From NCBI RefSeq assembly GCF_014529535.1, contig NW_023503305.1, positions 1,026,069-1,090,068 on the forward strand: a DNA stretch of 64,000 nt, in the 5' to 3' direction. Positions 13,401 through 27,000 of this stretch are shown here, piece by piece. A program made the position numbers and the translations under genes. The notes under the pieces are model-generated. The model made no database searches and had not been told where the DNA came from. It saw only the letters and a program-made list of their open reading frames with translations. Numbering within the stretch: the first letter of the stretch is position 1; each line of letters starts with the position of its first letter. Origin of the DNA: Bradysia coprophila. Its lineage: Eukaryota; Arthropoda; Insecta; Diptera; Sciaridae.

Positions 13401-15643
13401 CCTGCCAGGCTGTATTTATTTTCCTCCATTCGCGCTCAATGCTTTCCTTTTCCATTGGTTTATAAACGGGTTGAAAGATACGCTCAAAAAGAGAAATTGC
13501 TATTCCTGGTACAGAGCCCCACAGTATGGTGTTCGAAATTAATATTGCAAGTTCGTTTGCTGTTTCGATACACTAGGTATAATTGAGTGAAAGAACCAAG
13601 CTGAGTGTAGTGTGCCATTTCTTGGATAATGAATTTAGCACTTCTCTAGACTGAATTGCCAGGAATACATTTAACTGACAGAGGTTTAATCTATCAACTG
13701 ATTTAAAATCCAAATTTTTCATCGTCCAGATTTCGGTGGACCCGTCTTCGTGAGTGTCTTTAATGTGCACTTTCAAAACTTTAATTAAATCAGTTTAATG
13801 TGGCATGTATTGAAATGTAGTTTTATATTCAAAAGAATGATTCTGCGTCAAAAGAAAATAATTTGTAAAATGTTTCTAACCTGATTAAAGTGAAAAATGG
13901 ACGACAAAAATTTATATACAGATGGAAACGCAAATTTCAATTCGTTTGGTTATATATTTTACAAATCTGACCTAACCAATCGGATCATTTTTGGCTTTTT
14001 AACATTAAAACATGAAAATTTTATAAAAATTATTTTGAAAAGAGGAAACAAAATTTGATAATTTTCTAAATTTAAAAGATGAAGTGAAAATGTTATTCAA
14101 AAACGATGAAAGAAAATGATGAGGAAACAATTGTTGCTCAAAAGAACAAGGTAAATAAAAAATAATAATTTTTAAACAAAAATGAAAACACGAAAAATAA
14201 TAACTTTTTTCGGTAAAAAGAGTAAAATGTGGAAGGGTGGTTTTTCATCTCATTTTCTAAATTTGAAGATAGTCAAAATTTATACGTTAAAAAAAGTCAA
14301 TTTGTTTATTTTTCTAGTGCGTTACATTTATGTTATAAAATAAATGGAAAATTTTATAAACGAATTTAATGTAAAGTTAATATATCAAGAGAAAAAAATA
14401 ATCAATTTGTTTTCGACGTATCAGAATGCTCTATACTCCAACTTGTGTGCGACAAAAAACAACGCTACCATAATACTCACTCCTGTCCAAAGAGTGTAGT
14501 CTTTGTCGCTTCTCATCTTTCAACATATGACTTAATGCGGCCAAAACTTTCCGAAATTTGCTGAAACATTCCAAAATTTGCTAAAAGATACCAAAATTAG
14601 CTAAACAAATTTTTGGTACATTTTGGAAAATTTTAGAAATTTTTAAAAATTTTAGCAAATTTAGCAGAAAATTCAAGTCCTATTGGTAAAGTCAACCAAA
14701 TATCTGGGCTTACATATGGACAACAAACTGGAAACAAAAATCAAAACAATTGAGACATAAAACGAGAAAAATGTACCGCCTTGTTGGATGTAATTCTAAA
14801 CTAAACCTGTTCTACCAAAAGGTCGATACAAATGTATTTTCCACCAAAAAAGACTCCATAACCACACCAATGTAGAAATCCTCATTGTAGACATAACTGA
14901 CGAAGTAAGAAGGCCGAAACGAGTCAAACCACATGAGCTAACGTAATGACGAATACGTTCTGGGGCGTCTGGGCCTTGATCAATGAATCAATGAATCATC
15001 AGATACTATTGTACTATTTATACCAATAAAGGTGTTTTTGAAAAAGAAGAAGATAAAGTTGCCAGAAGACAAAACCAAAATGGCTCCGACATTTCATAGT
15101 TACACAAAACACTTATTTTGACCGTGAAAGGTCTTCCAATTGAATTTCCAACCAAACAGTTTGGTTAATGCAACTTGTAAGAATGAAATTCGTCTAGAAT
15201 TTCGCATTGAATGTCTAGCCTCATCTTTACTTTGGCTCCTGTAAAACTTTTCCAATTGACAGCATTAAGTATATATTCCGCCAATGCTTCTCTACCAATT
15301 ACTTCTGCCAGGCAGATTTTGTCCCATCAATGTCCATTAAACCACATCCGAGACCACAACGATGACTTTCAATTTTTCAAAGCTTCTGTGGAATTTAGTA
15401 TTCAACTGTATCGTTCAATAAAATTTTATTTACGAGCTACATTCAATACGCCTACGTTCCAACATCAGATAAACAATTTCGAGTATTTATAAAAAATCGA
15501 TTTTATTACCAGGAACGATTTCTTCGCAGCAAAATCTCTTTTTTTCTTTTTATTTTATGTTGAAGAATGGTTTGCTGCACGGAAATTGAATGTGAGTTTT
15601 TGTGAAGAACAAAAACGAGGGGTAACCTATACACGTCTTGATA

Positions 15644-15768
15644 GTACATTTCGTACCTAGGACCTAAATATCTTTTTTAGCGTGTGAGAAGTTTTCAGAC
15701 AGAGCCGAAGGCGAGGTCTGGAAACGAATACGCTAAAAAAGACTTTTAGTCCGTGGTACGAATAGTAT
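15644..15768. repeat. Long hairpin with GAGCCGAAGGCGAGG loop
   Basis: The left arm carries TTCGTACC, GGACCTAAA and TCTTTTTTAGCGT. The right arm carries ACGCTAAAAAAGA, TTTAGTCC and GGTACGAA, in mirrored order. The centre reads CAGACAGAGCCGAAGGCGAG followed by GTCTG, so the GC-rich core sits at the tip of the hairpin. No coding capacity. Similar loop sequences occur at other palindromes in the window. Confidence 0.7.
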
Positions 15769-15977
15769 TTTTCATAGTGGACGGTTCGGGTCCTAGGTAT
15801 GAAAAAACATTACTTAGTTTCATAGCATGGACAAAAACGCTTAATTTTGGAATTTGTAAATTGGGATGACCTGAAGTGATAATCCTGTACACTTTCAAAT
15901 AGGTTTTCTACTATACGAGATCCATGAACAGATATTCCAGAACCATAACAACAGTCCTTATGATGCTAGACAAATTG

Positions 15978-16450
15978 TTTTTTATGCCAAATACTGCGAA
16001 AGTTTGTATTTTCGGTCCTCAAATGGTGACCGAAAGTAAAAAAATTCAGGCCTTGGGCCGAAAGTAAATCTCACTGTCATCATTTTACTTTCGCCCCATG
16101 GGCTTGCGTATTTGCGGGCCGAAAGTAAATGTCACTGTCATCATTTTACTTTCGGTCCTCATATGTCTCGAAAACACATGTTCACTTGATTGAAAGTACG
16201 CATTGAGTGTAGTGTTGTGTTGACGATAGCCAAATGTTTTGTGAGCAAGTGAATGTATGTTTACAGTAATTTCATTTGTTAAATTGTTTTTATTTTTATA
16301 CCAGGGGGCTGCCGCCCCTGGACCCCCGCGCTTTTCGGGATTTTGGTGTTTCTACAGCAAAGTTTGTTGATAACTCAACAGTTTAATTAAAATTATGTTT
16401 TGTTTCGGACCGAAAATACAAATCTTCCGCAGTATTTGGCATAAAAAATA
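15978..16450. repeat. Inverted repeat enclosing ACTTTCGG units and a GC-rich island
   Basis: Arms of about 45 bp (TTTTTTATGCCAAATACTGC on the left, GCAGTATTTGGCATAAAAAA on the right) enclose about 390 bp. Inside are several copies of ACTTTCGG or its complement, two near-identical 25-bp stretches with CACTGTCATCATTTTACTTT, and a short GC-rich stretch at 16302-16335 reading CAGGGGGCTGCCGCCCCTGG. The base composition of that stretch is quite unlike its surroundings. Confidence 0.65.
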
Positions 16451-16583
16451 GTATGCATCACTCGGGGCAAAAGTAAAAAAATTCAAATCGTGTGATTGCC
16501 GCCCTTGCCTGCGGCGCGGGCTGCAAACTTCACACGTTTGAATTTTTTTACTTTCGCCCCTTGTTATGCAAAATACTATTGTC
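16450..16583. repeat. Second palindrome of the 16-kb cluster
   Basis: Left arm AATAGTATGCAT then GGGGCAAAAGTAAAAAAATT; right arm AATTTTTTTACTTTCGCCCC then TGCAAAATACTATT. The centre is GC-rich (GCCGCCCTTGCCTGCGGCGC). It abuts the end of the preceding inverted repeat and shares its ACTTTCG(C/G)CC motif, so the two are probably one composite insertion. Confidence 0.65.
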
Positions 16584-16616
16584 TGCCTTCATGTTTCGTT
16601 GCAAGTTAATATATTT

Positions 16617-16928
16617 TGTATGCTTGCTAAGAGCAAGGTTCTGAAAGAACAGGTTAAGACAACCCTGAGTTGATCACGAAGGCGGTGACACACAATTGCG
16701 TCAACGGCTGCGAAGTTTATATGTAAAATGCAACTTAACAAAAACAAAATTCTGAATTTTCGAGAAAAATATTTTCTTCAAGTTGATTTCTCACACTATC
16801 TGTTTATAAAATTTGGTGTCAGCCGCCTTCCTGGTTGTCTTAACCTGTTCTTTCAGAACCTTGGCTAAGAGGACCGAAAGTAAAGCTGTTGACATTTCTT
16901 CACTTTCGGTCCTCTTAGCAAGCATACA
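16617..16928. repeat. Third, nested palindrome of the 16-kb cluster
   Basis: GTATGCTTGCTAAGAG near 16617 is mirrored by CTCTTAGCAAGCATAC near 16912-16927. Inside, GGTTCTGAAAGAACAGGTTA with AAGACAACC is mirrored by GGTTGTCTTAACCTGTTCTTTCAG spread around 16832-16858. A further small hairpin, GAGGACCGAAAGTAAAG against CTTTCGGTCCTC, lies at 16868-16915. The hairpin-within-hairpin pattern suggests repeated insertion or duplication of one foldback family. Confidence 0.65.
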
Positions 16929-19900
16929 AAACTTAATACGTAACTCTTTCGGCCTACTCAATCGATACGTAATGGTTATTGAACTCGAATTCGCCTCGAT
17001 TTAACAAATTTAAAACGAAAACTCAACTTTTTAAGTTCATTCATTGAGGAATTTATCCACTTTCCAATTATGAGTACTGGTTACGGTAATATTACGGGAC
17101 ATGAAGGTCATTTTACAATATAGAACACTCAGCGTATTATGTATGTGGCCTAAGAAGTTCGGTCCCTCTTATTTACAATTTTCAACAAGAAGTTGAAGTC
17201 AATGCTGACTGTCATAAAAGTTGTTTTTTTCGTGTTGTGTTGTGTCGAATTTTTAACTTTTATTTACCTGATCTAAATTGTAATCATTCAAAAGTGTTGA
17301 ACCGTTATCATATCAGGATAATTTGGTGAGTGATCTAATTAAGGCGACGTTCAGTCACATTTTGAATGACAATTATTAATCTGACCTCCACAGCTGATCA
17401 TCTTATCGAGTGTTTTTTTTTTAGTTTTTTTTGTGTCCTTAAATTGATAAAAGTTCAACCCAATGCGAAATATAAAACAGGCGTAAAGAATGCTTCGAAA
17501 ATCGATTATAATTGAGTGATGCCAGAAATAGATTATAAAATATTCAAAATCTTTGAGGGGCCCCTAATATCGTTTCCTTTGAAGCCTTTTTTATACATAA
17601 CATTCCTATGTCGCAACCATAAGATTGTATAACGACTATAGTCGCTATAGTCTCAAAAGCTTCTGAGCTTTTATCCATCTACTACCTGTTAGTGACATTT
17701 TAAATTGAGTAGAACCAACCAACTCGATGGGTCTCAGATCAGTTTCAGAAACTTACGTCATTTTTTAAGAAAATGACGACACATGATGAATTGCATTATT
17801 TATCCACTTGAGCACAAATGCGTGAACTTACGGCTTTCGGGATCAGTTCAGACAATCCATAAATGTTGTTCGTACTGGTACTTTATGAGAAAACATCTTA
17901 ACGGGAAAACTGAAATCTTTAGTATTTTGAAAACAGCCGAAAGACACTGCACATATTTCAGCTTAAGAAGGTTTTTGTCTGACCCTCGTTGTGGGTTGTA
18001 AATGAGATGTGATTTACTTTGACTATATAATCTGACTCTTGAAGGTTTCCAAGGCAGACCTGAGACAGAAGTATTAAATCATTTCATTTCTAATTGCATG
18101 TTACAAAGCTATTTGGCTTCCAACGTTTATTTTTTGTAAAGCAACGAAACGTTTTATTCGAACCGAAAAATGTAATTCATACAAACATGATACATGGATG
18201 ACGTTAATGATGACGACAGGTCGTTTTGTAAATTTTAAATTAGAAAATATTTTTTTGTGAGATTTTTTACGAAAATAATTTTCGTGTTGTTTTGGCAATG
18301 ATGCGATGATTTGCTTCAGAAGAAATTTTCGAATGCATTGGAATCGTAGACAGACCACCTTTCAAGAAGTTACATTCTGCAACAATTTCTTGTGTGAATT
18401 TAAATTCTTACACCGTTACTAAGAATAGACGCTGTACGTATACACATCATAACTTCGTTGAAGGAGCACAGAATTTCTCAATTTTACAAAAAGGTTCGGT
18501 CGAATTGTTGGTTGGTTGATGTTGCCGTAAATTTGTGTGAATTTGAGAAAATTTTGAATTATTCCCTAACTTTAATACAACGTTAATGGTTGGGTAAATT
18601 GATACTCACCAAAGAAACGTTTCAAATTTTGAATTATATTGACAATTTACTAAAATCTTCGGTACATCATACATTAGGTGAGACGATTGTTCTCTGCTTA
18701 ATATTTTCCACCACAAATTCCGTCTCCGTTGACCCGTCTGCATATTTCACATATAATTGCCAAAATGTTGTGAAAACTTATGACCGTGCCGACACGTTTA
18801 ATACTCGCAATGTGATCTGGAATGTGCAAAAATTATTTCGTCGAGAATAAGGAAACTAAGTGATGATAAACGGCATTCATAAACAACCATTCTGGCTGTG
18901 TTTTAACAAAAAGTATAAACAATAAACGGACAAAAAACTGTTCTGAAATTCTCAATAATTTTGAGGAAAAGTATTGCGAAGATCAAGAGAGTGTGTGCAC
19001 TTTGAAGCATAAATTCCTTGGGAAAGAAAGGAACGGTTCATTCAGTTTTGTTTGTGACGAATATTTACGATTTGCGCACACATTGTTTATTCACGCTCAG
19101 AATAAGTATTTTCTCAACAAGATTTTCATTTAAAACTAAAACTGTGTGGAAGGTATGACACCTTATAATATTTATTTTTAGCCGTTCTTAACAATATTTT
19201 TAACGTTCACACCAAACGTTTGTTGTGTTTAGTTCATCAAAGCTCGGAACTGTTGTATTTTGGATTATTTTGTGCAATTTTTTTTATTATTCTGCATACT
19301 CTTCGTCAAATTAACAGTTTAGCATAAAATTGTTTGGTGATTTAATATTGAATTCCGTGATCGGTAATGTGTTTTATTCGTTGATATCGTAATAATTTGT
19401 CCACTGATTTGCGACGGATTTGATCGTTATTCCATCTCGATTTCATTGGTTTCTTTTTTCCGAAAATTTTGTTTATGTATTTTCAATGTCAGCGGCGTAC
19501 GCAGCACAGGATTAACTAGACCGATTTTTTTTTTTAAATTGTGTTTATTTATGCAGCGATAGATTGAATTACTTCACTACGACAACATAAATTTTAAAAT
19601 AAATTTTCCGCGATTTGTGTAGAATTCTTTATATTCAAGCGAAATGCATGTACAACATTGTTATGTGTGTGGAAAATTTTGGTGAATTGATTGCCAAATC
19701 GTGTGTGTAACAGGGGTGTAACTTAGAACATTTTTGATTTTTGTACAGCCCCTTGTTGAATGTCGTTCAAAAACATCGAATCGTTTTTTAATTTTCTGAA
19801 TGTTATAGTTTTCGGCAACAACGATTTTCTGTTATAGTAACTTTTAATTGTCTTCGGCAATTGCCTAACATCGATGGTATTTTACGACAATTTTTATGGT

Positions 19901-20377
19901 AAAGTGGTACACCCGTGGTAAGAAGTATCAGATGACAGAAATTCCGAATGAAAACACTCGAAAACGATCGTTGCTTTTGCCTATATTAGCACTTTATGAA
20001 AGCTTCAGATTTGAGAGGCGACTTCTTATCCACTTGTCACAAACATGGTTACCTCATTTTGGAGTGATCTGATCATGAGTGTTCAAATTTGATTTTTGTT
20101 AAATTAATCTTTAAAAAAAATAGTATTCATAGAGGACGTCTGGAGCGGACGATATGATAGACTTTGCTAAAGGAAAATGGAAATGAGGTTTTGAAAAGTC
20201 CGAAGATTATACGCCGTTTTCAACAGACTCTTCTGTTTGCCGAAATCTCTCGATTTAATAATTTTTTGAAAATTAGTAGATTCCATTTCATGCTGCGAAA
20301 TAAGGAAATGAGACATGAGAAAACAGGAAATTAGGAACTAGTTTTGGGAAAGCATTTTAGAAAATGTGGCTGGATAT

Positions 20378-20424
20378 ACTCACTCACTCACTCACTATTT
20401 CACTCACTCACTAACTCACTCACC
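20378..20424 (+). repeat. CTCA tetranucleotide microsatellite
   Basis: About 47 bp of imperfect ACTC repeats, interrupted by ATTTC and TAA. A simple repeat; nothing indicates a function. Confidence 0.9.
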
Positions 20425-21057
20425 AGAAATACTCACTGGATAAAAGCAAACTCACAAATGTGTTTTTTGAGAAAAAAGCTTTGCTTGACTGTCTTTTCGT
20501 CACGTAGATGTTTTGTATATCCGAGCCGAGGACGAGGTATGTAACTACACTTGACAAAAAACATTACCCAAAGAAACGAGTTGTTTCCGAATGAATTAGC
20601 AGCAGCCGCATCTAATGTAATCTGTTTTATTCGTCATGCAATAAAACCTTGTAAGAGCAAACTACTATGAAATGGCCAACTTTTGCATGGGCAGGGCACT
20701 AGTTTACAGCTGGTGTGAGTAATGTTTGTTGTCGAGGTTTGTTTCAGCGGAGCAAACCAGCTGGTAGGTCTTTAGAGAATAATGCTTATGTATAATATGA
20801 GGGTTTGCCGCTACCATATTTGCGACATATGTATCCTTAAGGCCTTTTAAGCAAGTAAGGAAGAATGGTCCTCCACTTAGACATAAAATGGAATGTTACT
20901 GACTGTATGATGAGACTGTAGTCTGGCTGAGGCTGGAAATTTTTCTCAGCAAGAACCTAGGATCTTAAATTCTAAAGTCGTTCTCAAAGCTACCCGTAAC
21001 ACGAATCATGCCCGATCGTAATACTAACACTAACAATGTTCTTCTCTTTTTTCAGCA

Positions 21058-24000
21058 ATGGATAGCTTTACGGATAATCACACAGTCGATTTGTACATTT
21101 ACGACCTTACTCAGGGAATGGCACGAGTAATGTCACAAATGCTTTTGGGTAAGCTTTGCTACGAATTTATAAAATTAGGAAAATGGCGGGGTAACAGTTT
21201 TCGTTTGATTTTAGGTCGTGTACTGGATGGAGTTTGGCATACAGCTGTGGTTGTTTACGGACGCGAGTACTTTTTCGGTTCACAAGGCATTCAAAGTTGT
21301 CCGCCGGTGAGTTACTTCTTAAAATCTTAAAACTTATCCAACCATCCATTGTGTACATGGACATGGACATCCCTGAAAATTCATGTAAAATTGATGAATT
21401 TTGGATTGTCAGAACGAGGAGTTAGTTGAAATGGATACGAGTATGTTTGGGGCATTTCCTTCATTGACGAATCATACATTGCTGATTATTCGCCTCGCCG
21501 GTTAAATTAAAATCAATTCGAAAATCGTCTATCTCCTGCATGCGTGTCCTCTTCACTCATGCGCTTACTTATATCTATATAAGCAGAACATAATTGAATT
21601 CAATTCGTGAAGTGAAAATTTAATTTGTATTCTGAAAGTGATGACGTTACATAATAAATGTACTCCATACCACCGAAACACGACATCAAACATTCGTGTT
21701 CTGAACTAGACCCAAAATACTGCATTCTCTGCCAATTTCCTGTATTAACAGAGTTGAATAAACGCTGCGTTTGAAATTGAACGACACGATCTAAATTTGG
21801 TTTTCACCATTCTATTTCAGTTCAATTTTAACTTTGTTGCCAAAATTATGGTGGACGTGTGTGGTGATTCTTTTTGCTTTTTAGCTTTCCTTCTATTTTA
21901 TTAAACGCAACAATCATATTTTCATGAAATGCTTTTGGCAGATCTCTCTTTAATTTACGAACGTGGATCATAATTTTCGTTTTGGTTGCATGCCATGCGT
22001 TGGAATTTTATGTATCACGTGTACAAAACATTTGACGAAGCATTTTATTGAAGAGAAGATGACAGCATCAGTTATGGTGATTCAGGTTCTATTTGCATTG
22101 CTGCCATTTATTGCGTTCCAGCAAATTAGTTTAGGTTGAAAACATGAAAAATTTCTTTCGAGCCTTCTGCAGTCAATAAAATCAAAACTCTGCTTCCGTA
22201 CTGTTAATAGAAAATTTCACTCTAAATTTTCTATATTCATTTTACAAACGACACGCACATTTGTCGAGTAAAATTTTTTTGGTTTCGAAACCGCACTTAT
22301 AGTCTTCTCACAGCTGGACACCAGCTGAACATCACTTCCGAACCAGGCCTCAAAGCATGTAAACACTCTCTGAGGAAAATTAGGCGCGTAACTCTCGCCT
22401 AAATCTAGACATCTGTTTTTAACGCATGTGAAATGAACATCAAATCGATTGAAATGGTCGATTCATATACGGCCTCCCTGTAAAAAATATGAATTTTCAC
22501 ATGGCATAGTTAAAAAAAAAGTTTTCTTCGTGAAGGAATTCTCGGTAGCTAGGACAATGTTTCCTAGGAGCCAAACATGAAAAACTGATTCTCCAGTCCT
22601 ACACTTCCAGCCGATTTGTGCAACTATCTGTAGTAGATGATTAAGAATTTTGATTTGTTTGGCGGAGTCTGGCCGTTTATTTATTCAATAAAGTAACGCA
22701 AAATCGTCGATTTTGGACACTCATCCTCCCTGTTACACAGGCAGCGAATCCTTGCGTTATGAAATTAGCGAATCGTCCTTAACGAAAAGTATTACGAAAA
22801 TACCGGAACCTAAACCACTCGACTTAGGTGGAATAGCCGGTGGTTATTAACGAAATGAATGTCAACTGATCACTAAGGAAAATCTTTCTTTCTTTCTTAA
22901 TAATTTAGTAAAAGGAAAATACTCCTCTGTTCTTAGTGTTACAGGAATTGCTGGTCATTTTTCTATTTTAATAATTTTGTACAAGAAAAATGCGATCGAT
23001 TTCTCTTTTTTCTGCTATCAAGTCTTGCTGTTCTGCGATCAGTTTAAATACCTCAACATTCATGGATCTTTAAGAACTCTCGGCTAAACAACGATCTTCT
23101 CCGATCTTTTTATTTGAAACTATTGATTTCTGAGCCGGATCTTCCGAACATTTAGACTTTTTTCGTTGTATTTGAAGATGTCAATCGAGCGGGAAATTTT
23201 GAATATGACTGACGACTATATTCATTTTCAAATTACCCGCTCGATTTTCTGATTTGAAAATTTTTTACGCTGTTACACACACTGTGGGAAATTAGAGCAT
23301 ATCCTTCATTTACTTACTTAAATTTCATTTAAACAAACACAATCGCTCATTTCAAAAAAACAATTAAGTGAATTCGCCGTATATCTTCTCTGGATAAGTC
23401 AAAACAAACTTAATTGTGCATTGAGAACGAAGAAAAAAAAAACATTCTTCGTATATTCGTAAGGAAAAAGAAATGTACGTAAACTCTACACACCGAATCT
23501 AAAATTAAACCGAGAAAAAAAAATGTTTTCACCAAACAGTCGCTGAAGTACGTCGTACTATTCCGTACATTTAAGATATGAACGCGTGTTCGTGAGAAGA
23601 AAGTGAAAATCATTTTGATAAAATAAAAGCCGTTCGTTCTCTATTTTTCGTTTAATAATTTCACCGAATTGTGTTGGAAAAGGTGCGCACATTTCTGTTC
23701 AATTAAAAACTTTCAAATTAAGAAAATCCAATTTCGATCGAATTCATCGATCGGTATACAATTGAGTGCTAATTGAATCCTGTTTTTTTATTTTTTATTT
23801 TACATTACAGGGAGGAACGGTGTTAGGTCAGCCATTAAAAATAGAGAAAATTGGCGAAACGTTTATTCCATATCAAGTGTTCAAAGACTATATAAGAGGA
23901 TTGGCGGAGAGCACATTTCGGTAAGTCAATTTATTGTTATTCGATCGTGCAAAGTATTGGTTGATTTGTTGCAACTATATAACGCCAAATTATGAGTGTA

Positions 24001-27000
24001 AATTGGTGAATTAGTTTATTGGATGAATTGTATTACACATCGCCACTTCAAAATGTTGTGTATTTTAACGATGTGTGAATCGAAAAATATTTATAAAAGT
24101 GATGTAGCACACAGTGGATGCATAGTGGACGACACATGCTCACACCGCAAATGTATTAATAACTTTTAAATCTATTTTTGTCAAATTTCTTCCAACATTT
24201 TGATACGATGCAACTAAGACCGAATGTTGTTATAAGGATTGTGGACGACGTTTAATCAATTGAATCACTTTATTCGCTTCAACTGAACCATCTATCGACG
24301 CAATTATTTTTATAGTAAAATTCTGGTGGATGTAGTGGAAAATTTCATCGCGAAAATGTATCAAAAAAGACGTTTTGTCATCTTTTCAACTCAACTAAGC
24401 TTAATATATTAAGAACAATCAATAGCACATTCTATTGTAGCCTACATTTAGGTGTAGAAATGATGATCATAATGTGATTCTGAGATCTATCATTGAAAAA
24501 GGTAAAACCATAATTGCCTGGAATTTGTCTGGACGAACTCTTCGCTTCATTTACAGTGGGTTAAGTTTACTCTCACAAACCTTTCGTTTTCAATTCAATT
24601 TTAAAAACAAAGACCTTTGGAAAGTGAATTGTGAAACCGGATCTGTTCCGATCGACACTTCATAACGACTGTTATGATCAATTTCGATCTGAGCTGAAAC
24701 GACCTGAGATCTGAAATTAGGGATCAGGTCAAACCTGAACTGAAAGTTGAAACTGATTTTTCAAAACGAAATTTCATTCATCACTGTCATGGAACTCGCC
24801 ATATATGATTTATGTGTAAAACTATTAATCATATTATTAACAGTCCAAACCCACCTTTAGTGCTATCCTATTGCATATAGTGGTTAGCAAGTAGCTTTCG
24901 TCACCACAGAATATGGATTAGAATTAATGACACAATGGTGGGGGACACTCATATTTTCATCGTTTGTGTTCAAATTTAATTGATTTTTGGATCACCATTT
25001 TTCATTACAGAGGATCCAATTACAGTCTCCTGAAGCATAATTGCAATTCGTTCAGCGAGGATTTGTGTCAGTTCTTGTGCGGAACAAGTATCCCAAAATA
25101 TATCTTAGATCTACCACAAGAATTTTTGTCCACGCCGCTCGGCCAAACATTGGGACCATTGATTGGTTAGAATTTATTTTTTTGCTGGAATTATGAGCCA
25201 GAATTGAAGAAATTCACTTTCAGATCGCATTGGTGCATCGAGTGACAATAATTTTTCGTTTGAACCGCAAATATCAGCTCGTGAGACCAGTCCCGGTTTT
25301 GACGAATTAAACAGTCAAATTGAGGAGGCCCGATTACAATCATTAGCGCTCGAAGAGAAGCGAAAAGTGACCAGAGACAAATTAGCCAAAAAGGAAAAGA
25401 AAAAAGATAAAAAGAAGAAAAAGTCGGAAACGAACGGTACAACTATATCATCGGACAGCGAATACAATTCAAATAGCAATATGTCGGAAGTTGCCGAAGC
25501 TGGTGCTACTAATGGCACTTCAACCATCATACCATCGGAAATGCTACCGTCCGAAAGAGTATTAGAAGACGAGGCCAAGGAACGTCAAGTGGAAGAAGAA
25601 CGACGAAAGAATCGTGAGCCACCGGTTGTGTTCACAAACATTGATGTAAGAATGGTCACGTCGACGGTCTCGATTTTAGGCTCAAATTAATTTTATTTGT
25701 CATTTGTCCCATTTAGCCAAAGGTGGAACTCGAGGCGTTAGTGAAGTTGGTGGATGGACAGTTGAGCAAAGATGAAGAAACGTCAATAGAAGAACTGCAT
25801 CAATATTTGATTGAAGGCGAAGGTTCGTGGGCTCTTGGCGACAATTTCCTCATATTTGTTGGACGAATTCTACAAGACCCGAACATTTCGACCGAGACCA
25901 GAGTTCATTTACTCCGAGCACTAGCCTTTGCTGCGCTCAAAGACGATATAATTTTGCTACTTCATCAGGACCGCAGAGATCACGTTTTAATGAATTATGC
26001 TCAAGACATAGACAGGCGTGCACCCGAAGAACAACAAGCTATGGCTCTATTTGTATGTTACGAAAAGGACTTCAATGGTGTTATGGTTGTCTTCTCACCA
26101 CATAAAATCTCTCTTATGTTTCAGATGTGCAATTTATTCGAGAATGTCAGTTCGTCTGAGTGGCTCTTATACATATCGGAATGGAGTTACAACAATCAAC
26201 AAACATCAAATATACGAGCAACAACCAAATTGTCAGTACATTGTCTATTAGCTACATGTCCGACTCTTCAGGAAGTTGGCTCCGCCATTATTCACAATTT
26301 GGCCTGCAAGGAGGTAAAAACTGTGGTCTGTATCGCTTTTGTACAATTTTTTTTCTCACACACAAAATTCAAATTTTAACATTCTATTATCTGATGCAAC
26401 ATGCAACTAAAAAAAGTGTTTTTTTTATCTTTCGAATTTTCAGTTGTTTTTCAGTGTTTTATCGATGTCTAAAATGATTTTTTTACTTTAAATGTCAGAC
26501 GTGAACATATCAAGCATTCGTAACCATTGCAAACTTATTACGAAGTTTGTTCACTGCTTTTGTAAACCGATGGGGGGGGGGGTTCCACATTTGATGTAAA
26601 TTTTAATACAAATTTTTAATACCAGAGTCAATCAGCTATGTGAAGCCGGACATCAATTTCTTTCTATTCATCATTTTCATATATTTATGTGAATAACAAA
26701 AAACGATTAACCTTTTCCAGACGACGGTGATGAACATCGAAGTGTCATAAATTAGGTAACAGTTCGTCGATGAACAAGTGTCACTTAAAGTATTGACTCA
26801 ATTGAGACAATGTAATGTGATATATATGTCCGCCGTCTGTAAAAGGTTATTACCGCTCTAACCGTACAAACCGTTGCTCTTATCAGAGTCGACAAATTAT
26901 GCTCAATGTATGTTAAAATGCAACGAACAATTGGATCGCTTGAAATTCGTCTTTTTCGACCAGTGGTGCAGGATGGTGGATTCTTTTGTATTCTTTCAAA

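Larger units (their letters stand above)
10499..21055. other. Gene-poor 10.5 kb interval between Kibra and the DeSI-PUL gene
   Basis: The first few hundred bases are probably the Kibra 3' UTR, with an AATAAA near 10659. The rest is AT-rich and low in complexity. Around 14520-14680 there is a degenerate series of related units based on CCAAAATTTGCTAAA and its complement. No exon with recognisable homology was seen. Palindromes at 15.6-17.0 kb and a CTCA microsatellite are listed separately. The 5' non-coding exon and promoter of the next gene must lie in this stretch, because its first coding exon starts just after a splice acceptor; I could not place them. Confidence 0.55.

Noticed and set aside
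24474-24665. Open frame within intron 3 of the DeSI-PUL gene
   Set aside because: Lies wholly inside an intron whose flanking exons join in phase without it, and no homology was seen.
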